Positions 56,799 to 64,000 of a DNA stretch of 64,000 nt are shown here, piece by piece. This DNA comes from Vitis vinifera (Eukaryota; Streptophyta; Magnoliopsida; Vitales; Vitaceae), in assembly GCF_030704535.1 (NCBI RefSeq), contig NC_081815.1, forward strand, positions 945,001 to 1,009,000, given 5' to 3'. The translations under genes were made by a program, and so were the position numbers. Position 1 is the stretch's first letter; each line of letters opens with the position of its first letter. The notes under the pieces were generated by a model, which saw only the letters and a list, made by a program, of their open reading frames with translations, was not told the DNA's origin and ran no database searches.

Positions 56799-58510
56799 AT
56801 TCCCACACATATCATTCATCAAGAAAGCTAAATCCATTTATGTGTTCCATGTTCTTGACTCTGAATTCTCTCTTTCCATTTTGCAGATGATTGAATTTGC
56901 AGTACTGTGTTCTGAACCAAATGCCAAGATGTTGAAAGCCTGGTGGGGTTCAATGCATTTTTTCTTGTAGCTTTCCGCATGCTTGTTAGCAGAGGTGTGG
57001 GAAGTGATGCTTTTATTTATTTCATCTTTTGGAGGGTGTGGTGTGGTGTGTTTGAATTGAATGCTATGTGTGAATTAATGAAAGGGATCTCAAATGTCTT
57101 TTGCTTTGTTGTTGGCTTCTATTCCTTCTCTTCTTCTTTAACTTCTATAACTTGTTTGAATGACCTGGGCCAACAATCCATAGGATTTCGTGATCGTGTC
57201 CTCTTTTCTGAGTAGATGACATCTTAAATTGTCTTGGCTTTTTGTAAAACCAAGGGACCCAATGGAGATACACATTTTCCTTATTTGTCACTTGTGAGAC
57301 TCTAACAACCCTTTAGCCTAAGAATCATTAAATCCCAAGAATATATACACATATTTGGTAGATATAGAAGATAAAAAGAGCCTATAGATTGTGTTGAATC
57401 ATAAAGCACAAGGAGCAACTCTGGATTCATACTCCTTGATAGAAACAGGCATCCAAAAATTTCCACTTAAATATTCTTAATTTTACAAGTACTTATAAAA
57501 TATATCATTAATAAGTGACCACTTAAATTCATTCAAGGAATGGATCTGATGAGTAAAGAAAATTCTTAAACCAAATTTATATGTGAGAGCCTAGGGTATT
57601 TTTCAAAAGCTCCCAAAAATTAACCAGATACCACTTCCAAATACAAGCATGAGTCATGACACATTTAGTTGATCCAAAATATGGCAAGTTACATGGATGG
57701 GATGATAACGAGTAATTCTCACTCGACCCAATAACATAAAAAAATGAAGACGCCTGAAGAATATAAGAATATAAGAAAAGAAAAATATTTGTGGTAACAA
57801 GGAAAGAGGTAAGTGGAACAAAGGAATGGAGGCAGAGAAAAGTCAGGGTGAGGGTGAGGGTGAGGTCAGTCACGTTGGGGCCTGCCAAAAGAGCTCTGTA
57901 CTCTTCTGGCTGTTTGGTTGGTGTGTGTGGGTCTGGACTCTCTGGCCTCTCTGTTCTCTCTGGTCCAGATGGAGAGCACAGAGCAGAGAGGGAGAGAAAG
58001 ATGTGTGTGTCTTCTGCGTTCAGACTTCAGACTCCTTTTATTACAACAGACTATTCCAATTTATACTTTTTCTTTTTGTAAAATCAGTACGGCAAACTCA
58101 CCGTACGCTTTGAACGCTCCCGTCTACAGCTCAGCTGACTCTATCACTGTCAGTCACCTCTGTCCAGGTGTCTTCACCTCCACATTTTTCTCTTCTTTTC
58201 CTTTCTTTTTTTCTGCATAAGTAGTCAAAGCTCATCGACACTTTTACCTACCTGAAATATATCAGGACCATCCTTCAATATGAAACCACTGTGATCATTT
58301 ACATGAAATATACTGAGAATTTACGAGTGGATGCGGCATCTATGGACAATGTGTTCTGAGCCTCTCCACATTGTAAAAATGCAGACTTTAGGAGACTCAG
58401 ACATGCCACGATCCTCTCCCTAAATATTTCTATCACATTTGGAAAACGTCTATATGATAGTGAGGGAGGTTGTTTCAGAAAAGGCGGAGTTTTTGCTGAC
58501 TTGTTGGGTC
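56799..58510. other. Convergent spacer between GRF and CTR9
   Basis: The first 400 bases are probably the GRF 3'UTR. A short GAGGGT-type repeat lies at about 57849-57867, and a CT/TG-rich patch spans 57900-58020. The last 150 bases before 58511 are likely CTR9 3'UTR. No gene is supported. Confidence 0.45.
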
Positions 58511-61500
58511 TCAATCCTCATCATCTTCAGCAGCATCTCCATTTGGCTTGTCATTGTCGTCTTTGATTTCCCCATCGCTTTCCTGCACCTCAGCAGAATT
58601 CTCTCTCACAGGACTGGACTCTGGTCGCTGGTCTTGTGGCTCATCTTCATCAGATTCTGACCATGCCCGCTTCCGGCGATTTCCTGATGAAGGTCCAGCC
58701 TTCACAAAAAACAGGGACACGACTAACGTCTCAGACGCAAAAAAAAAAAGAAACAATTTTTGAGAGAGAACAATGTAAATTACCAGTCTCTGAACAAATG
58801 GCAAATGAAGATGAAAGATTCACTACTATTATTTTACCAATAACTCTGACCAAAGACACCTGTGTCATCTTATCAATGAATAAAACAAGCCTCCATGATA
58901 CCTTACTGCTCGTGAGTAAATTAACTCTTCTTAAAACACTCACGACGGTATGAACATGACCAATCAATGGGCACCATTGGAACCATGATCATGGAGAAAT
59001 TTGTTTCACCATCTCATACAGGAGGGTTAACACTGCTGCGCATTCCCTCACCAGGCTCCTAGCCACAGGTCCTTGTTGTGACAGTGTGAGATATTGAAAC
59101 AGTGCCATCGAGTTTCAAGAAGAAATAATGGTCCCATGGCCACAGACAAAAATATGTAAATGAAAAAGAGAATAAAAAAATGAGAAGTTACCATGTCATC
59201 CTCAGCATCAGAATCTTCAAGTCCAGCTGCTGCAAGAAGATCCTGAGCATCATCTTCTCCATCATCATCTTGATTATTCATCTGATTTGTGGACTCCCTA
59301 TGGTTCATGTTGGTGTCTTCATCTTCCATTTCATCCTGATCATCCATTGCATCTGCTCTCGCTTCTTCCGAGTCATACCGTGATTTATCCTTCTTTCTCC
59401 GCTTTCCACCTTTTCGCCGCCTCCTCTCACTTTGCCCACCCTCATCATCATCAATCTGGGACCTTTCTTTCCGCTTAGAGTTAAGATTGTTACTCTTCCA
59501 TTGCTCCTGGAGATGCAAATTGAATATGGACAAAAGTAAAAACCTAAATTTTGGGGGGAGATTAAGAAAATTTTCTACTCCATTCTATAAGATCAATTAC
59601 TGTAATCTGAGGCTTTCAGATAAATCCTAAATAGTCCAGAGACTTTGCTGCCACTTACCAGGTACATCCAGTCCCAGCATTTTTGTGATCAACTATAAGG
59701 GAAGGGAATCATGTTGGTAATCCAATATGAAAATGAAAGAAAGAACACTAAGAAGTCCAGCTACACAGACACTGCCCATGTCTGGCACCAACATTTCTCC
59801 AAATGCTCCTAGGATGCAGGTCAGACACTCTATAAGTATCCATAATTTTAAAAAGATTTTTTTCAAAAAATGAAACAATAATCATGTGTTTTGGACACCA
59901 TCAATACTTCCTGATAAGGCTTTTCTTTCATTTAGGAATAAAGTCTAAATGTTAATAAATAAAATTATGATGGTTTATATGCAAGTTGTAAAACTTAGCA
60001 TATTTTCCAGAACAACATATCTAAGTAGTGTGTCAATTCTCCCATGTCTCCCATGACAAGTTGATCCTCCATGTCCTGAAAATTCTCCATGTCCAGTGTC
60101 AAATCTTTCTAAATCGTTATTACATTGTTCAGCCAATTTTAACAGGCTTGATATGAGTCATGACCAATCAAATAGTTCTGACAGGACTCGAAATCTTTAG
60201 GTGCCAGCCAAGATACCTAAAACAACACATTGCCAAATTCAATAGACAAATGATGGCCAGATGGACCAACTAACTCAGCCTGACAAGTCACCAAGTTGAA
60301 TCTCAGATGAAGGCTAACCATGCTAAAATAGAAATTTGAATAAGCCCCAAAAGAGCACAAACTGACAGGCAACCATGGACAAACAATGGTATAATTGTTT
60401 ATACCACCAAGCAATTCAGAGGATGCCGAAGTGAGTCTAGAAATTATAAGGGCATGGGAACAAACCCATTGCTGGGAAAGAGCTCTCACAAAAGAGAAAA
60501 ATTAGTGTGGGTGGAACAAACCCATTGCTGGGAAAGAGTTCTCACAAAAGAGAAAAATTAGTGTGGGTCTTATATTTTGTTGAGGTAAGGCCTCTATCAG
60601 AAAGAATGGAAAAGGACTCTTATAACTAGAGTATTCATCCTGACGAAAAGAGAAAGTTCCCTCTTGGGGGCACAGGTCTCATCTAAATAGGAAGAGAACC
60701 CCAGGAGATGAGGGCCATTAAGATAAATAGGAAGATCAAGAAGAAGTCTACCTCGACTAGGCACCTATTCATGTAAAAATCAAGAGCCTTCATGAAGAAG
60801 ACCTCTCAAGTGGAGTCTGAAAGACTTATGTGGAGAAAAAAAAAAGAGCTATTGAAAGTTCCCCAATCATGAATCAAGCATCCAATGGAAGATTACAAGC
60901 ATGCATCAACCCAATAAGCGTATTAGGAATTAGGGTCTTTCTTCAGAAATAAGGATGTAAAAGAGAGTAGTTTACTCTAAAGGCTCTCATCCATGAAATT
61001 TATTTTATTTTTCCTAAAATGAGGTGACCTGCTTCCTTATTGTTTTCTCCAATCAAATATTTTCTTTAACAAAAATTAAAGTAAAATAATAATAGGAATC
61101 AACTTGGTCAAGAGAAAAGCACCACAATAAATGACACAGGTTTTTGGCAATATAGTCTGCACAATGAAAAAACAAACCCAGCCTTTAATAAAAGGGGTAT
61201 TTGGTGATATAGATCTCAAGTAAATAAATGGCATCAAACTTGTATTGTCAACCTCATAACTGACAACTGACTTGATGAAATAGTATGAATTCTAACAGAT
61301 TCTTTCTTACCCTTAATAAGTTTAAGAGAATATTTTCATACCCTAATTTAGCAGATGCCAATAAAGACAGAATCAATGCAGTTAACAACCCTTACCTTGA
61401 CACGCTCAAAATGTTGCTCCTGTTGCATCACTCGCTTTAGCTCATCCTCTTGTTTTCTCCTCTCCAACTGTTTACCCATATTAATAAAAATCAGTTGAAT

Positions 61501-61832
61501 GAAAATATAAAGTGTGTCAACAATCATATACATATCAGATTGTAAGCAATTAAATAACAGCAAACCTGAAATTTCCTTTGTTCTTCGGCTTTACGACGGG
61601 CTTCCTCAGCCAAATTGACCTGACGAGCAAGTTCTACTCTATGCCGGTTCTGCAGCTCTTCACGCTCTGCTGCCTCACAGTGAACTTTTGCAGCCTCAAG
61701 TAAGTGCTTGCAATACCCAACGTGGGTTTCTATTTTCTTCTCATCAAAACCATGAAAATGAAGGTTGGAAGCTGCAGACAACTGACTAAATATACGAACA
61801 GCATTCTTTAGCTCTGCAACTGTTGATCGCAC
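58511..61832 (-). CDS. CTR9: CTR9 subunit of the Paf1 complex, C-terminal exons (partial)
   Basis: Four reverse-strand exons are in the window: 61566-61832, 61396-61467, 59192-59506 and 58511-58699 (stop at 58513-58511), 248 aa in total. The first reads VRSTVAELKNAVRIFSQLSA and continues into the helical part VELARQVNLAEEARRKAEEQ. The rest is a highly charged tail: KRKERSQIDDDEGG, basic RRRRKGGKRRKKDK, then long Asp/Glu/Asn stretches ending AAEDDED. This order matches the end of plant CTR9 (VIP6/ELF8), which scaffolds the Paf1 complex in transcription elongation and histone modification, for example at FLC. The TPR repeats that form most of CTR9 lie beyond the right edge; 61833 to the edge appears to be a single intron. 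Confidence 0.93.
60457..60568. repeat. 56-bp tandem duplication in a CTR9 intron
   Basis: Copies 60457-60512 and 60513-60568 both read ggaacaaacccattgctggg ... attagtgtgggt. They differ only at one base (agctctc versus agttctc). Confidence 0.95.
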
Positions 61833-62181
61833 CTATATATTGGAAAAGAATTTTAAATGAGGCACCAGCAAAAGAAAGAAAGGAGAGAAGGGGTAAGACG
61901 CATTATAAGTAGCATAGCTCTAGCATGACTAGAATTGCAAAAAATAACTCAAAATATATAAATGCAAATTCATAATCCAAGTCTAACTACAAAATATCCC
62001 AACTAAGAAAAAGTTTATGGCAACATAGAACTTTATACACATATATGTATATACATTTAAAAAGCCTCAATAAGACAATAAAAACTTATAGGAAAGGGAC
62101 TTTTGTGATGCAAGAAATATAATTCATCTTCATTCAGGACGCATGTATTCTTTACACATAGACCTCGATAAGGGATAAACT

Positions 62182-62701
62182 CATAGTTTTAAAAGGCTCA
62201 AGGCGCACCAAGGCGCAAAGTAGTCCTAGAGCCTGAGGCGCAAGGCGCACCTAAGGCGTGGGCTTTAGTGAAGTGAGGCGCACCCTAATTTACATATATT
62301 ATTCCTCTATTTTTCTCCTATTTTTCCTCCTCTTCTTCGTCTTCTTCACTTCTCCACTACACGGCTGAGGCTAGGGCAAAATTTGGGAGAGTTGTCGGGT
62401 TGAAAACAACCAAAAAAGGGGGCTGGAAGGGAAAACAGGGCCAAAACGACGTCGTTTTGACCCTTTTTAAAGATGTCTAAAACGACATTGTTTTGATCCC
62501 AAAAAATAAAAAAAGAAGTTAGGGCTTCTCTCTGCCCTCTGCAACCCGACGCCGGAGAAGAAGAAGAAGAAGAAGAAGGAGAAGGAGAAGGAGAAGGAGA
62601 AGAAGGAAGTAGGGGATCGAAGCGCACTCGTGGACTGCGTCGCGCCTTCGTGAAGGGGCGTCGCGCCGCCCGGAGCCTAAGGCGCGCCTTTTACAACTAT
62701 G
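62182..62701. mobile_element. MITE-like DNA element with terminal inverted repeats
   Basis: The left end catagttttaaaaggc (62182-62197) and the right end gccttttacaactatg (62686-62701) are inverted repeats with 15 of 16 matches. Flanks gataaact (62174-62181) and gataagct (62702-62709) look like an 8-9-bp target duplication with one change, suiting hAT (8 bp) or Mutator (9 bp) families. Inside are GGCGC-rich subterminal repeats, a perfect 18-bp palindrome CAAAACGACGTCGTTTTG (62442-62459) and a purine (GAA/GGA)n tract (62554-62607). No transposase is encoded, so it is non-autonomous. Confidence 0.75.
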
Positions 62702-63103
62702 GATAAGCTAGTGTTTTTATTTTCCTTCTTTTCTGAAAATTGAACCCACATTCTTCCCAAACCTCCTATCTTTGCAACACCACCTTAAACCACATGCATC
62801 CTAATTTTCAAGCAATCCCTTAATCTTTGTCATATCATATCTAACCTCCTTGGCCAACATTCTCCCATTTCAACCTTATTACTTCCATGTTCCTTCAACT
62901 GTCTTTTTTTTTTTTTTGGATAGGTAAAAAGCAAAATATGTTTTAAAAAAACACTTGGAAAAGGCACACCAAGCACACACGGAGTATACAAAACATGCTA
63001 AAAAGCAAGCAAAGGAAAAGAGAAACAAATCACAGCCCAATACAAAAACAACGCCCTAAAGTTCTAGAAAAACAGTCCATCTGTCTTAATATCCTGTGTG
63101 TTA

Positions 63104-63517
63104 AGTGGGTCCTCCCAGAAACTGTAAAGGAGACTTTAATCTCCTGGAGGGGCTCATTTGTAGGGAAGAAAAGGAAAAAGATTTGGAAATCCATTCCGTT
63201 ATGTATTTTTTGGACGGTTTGGAGGGAGAGGAATAGGTTAGCTTTTAGGGGGGGTGAGTTGAATATTCAGAAATTAAAGTATTCTTTTGTCTGTAACTTG
63301 TGGAATTGGGCCAAAGTGTATCTAGGTGAGGAGTCTTTCTCCCTCATAGGTTTTTTGGAGTGGATAGCTTCCACTTAAGGGGAGGTAGTTTCTTTCTGGT
63401 CCTTTTTCTTTTTTGAGGCTTTAGCCGCCTTGTATACTCCCTGTATGCTTTGTGGCGTTTAGCCCGTTCTATAATATATATCTTGCTTACTTATCAAAAA
63501 AAAAAAAAAAAAAAAAA
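63104..63517 (+). mobile_element. 5'-truncated LINE (L1-type) insertion with 16-bp target-site duplication
   Basis: The host phrase aatatcctgtgtgtta occurs at 63088-63103 and again at 63518-63533. The 414-bp insert between them encodes the last part of L1 ORF2 in one open frame to a TAA at 63376-63378: LPETVKETLISW, GSFVGKKRKKIWK, FWTVWRERNRLAF, SFSLIGFLEWIAST. A 3'UTR of about 110 bases follows, ending ttacttatc and a poly(A) tail of about 24. Perfect duplication, long tail and intact frame indicate a young insertion. It is antisense to CTR9 and lies in its intron. Confidence 0.92.
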
Positions 63518-63586
63518 AATATCCTGTGTGTTATAGTCATTCATGGGTGCAATGTTTCATAAATGAGAATTATGTACCATAAAGTA

Positions 63587-63733
63587 GTTTTTTTGTACAT
63601 CTTTATGGACAGTTTTTTGTTTTACTTGTAAGGGGGTGAGTATTTCCCTTTCTTTTCTGCACATCTTGAGTCGCTATTTTAGCGCCTCTTAGCAATACAA
63701 TTATTCTCTTAGTTATCAAAAATAAATAAATAA
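63587..63733 (+). mobile_element. Short LINE/SINE-like tail insertion with target-site duplication
   Basis: The flanks atgtaccataaagta (63572-63586) and atgcaccgtaaagta (63734-63748) match at 13 of 15 bases. The 147-bp insert ends ttagttatc followed by an A-rich (AAAT)n tail, like the ttacttatc(A)n ends of the neighbouring LINE. It is probably an older 5'-truncated insertion. Confidence 0.65.
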
Positions 63734-64000
63734 ATGCACCGTAAAGTATTGTGAGGCCCATAAACACATGATGAAACCTTCTGTGCGAGTGTATGGGTGT
63801 TTATCAATCTCACAACTTAGTGGAATCAGTACTCCACTCTAGAGTATCCTATGTAATATTGTGAGCAATGCGGTCTTCCATATCCCCTTTTATGGGGATC
63901 AATCCTGGATAAAAATTATCACTGCCAAGTATCTACTACACATCCAAATCTACTCCTCCCTCATTTCTAAGTGTGAAACAATGTGTATACATCTGATTCA

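Larger units (their letters stand above)
61833..64000. other. CTR9 intron, cut by the right edge, rich in insertions
   Basis: No CTR9 exon is visible here on the reverse strand. The stretch holds the MITE-like element at 62182-62701 and two truncated LINE tails at 63104-63517 and 63587-63733, with short AT-rich sequence between them. The stretch 63749-64000 shows nothing recognisable. Confidence 0.6.

Noticed and set aside
62346-62627. 93-codon minus-strand frame, Ser/Pro-rich
   Set aside because: It is the translation of a (GAA/GGA)n tract inside the MITE-like element.
62995-63103. 5' part of the open frame that continues into the LINE
   Set aside because: The target-site duplication shows the LINE starts at 63104; codons before it are host intron sequence that happens to be open.

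Overview
The window is nuclear DNA of a flowering plant. It has split genes with GT-AG introns, AT-rich spacers, a DYW-class PPR gene, a GRF transcription factor with a miR396 site and plant L1-type LINEs. A woody eudicot such as grapevine (Vitis) fits best by familiarity; I could not test this.

Layout: (1) 1-453, minus strand, the 5' end of an unrecognised gene running off the left edge. (2) 454-4593, AT-rich spacer with a perfect 300-bp tandem duplication (1671-2270). (3) 4594-9847, plus strand, a nine-exon O-fucosyltransferase-family (GT106-like) gene with one GC-AG intron. (4) 13150-17200, minus strand, a complete seven-exon MOB1 gene, divergent from (5) 17933-19900, plus strand, an intronless PLS-DYW PPR gene. 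(6) About 20300-21000, a degraded LINE reverse-transcriptase remnant. (7) 22550-23176, minus strand, an intronless ABP19-type germin-like protein. (8) 23177-28200, AT-rich spacer with short tandem repeats and a solo-LTR-like fossil (about 26027-27239). (9) 28204-28890, plus strand, a broken GH17 beta-1,3-glucanase copy, tail to tail with (10) 28907-32924, minus strand, a complete five-exon OPR3 gene ending in the peroxisomal signal SRL. (11) 36600-51646, plus strand, a 19-coding-exon DENN-domain gene whose introns carry LINE debris and a long foldback. (12) 55410-56798, plus strand, a three-exon GRF. (13) 58511 to the right edge, minus strand, the C-terminal exons of the Paf1-complex subunit CTR9; its cut-off intron holds a MITE-like element and two LINE tails with target-site duplications.

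The genes do not form a pathway. They are ordinary single-copy plant genes: wall or glycan modification (O-FucT), Hippo-like signalling (MOB1), organelle RNA editing (PPR), apoplast (germin-like), jasmonate synthesis (OPR3), membrane traffic (DENN), organ growth (GRF) and transcription elongation (CTR9). I found no evidence of a novel multi-gene system. The most unusual items are the intronic foldback at 49604-49734, the exact 300-bp tandem duplication, the GC-AG intron, the MITE-like element with an 18-bp palindrome, and a family of short LINE insertions sharing one 3' end. Exon limits were read by eye from reading frame, splice dinucleotides and protein-family conservation.
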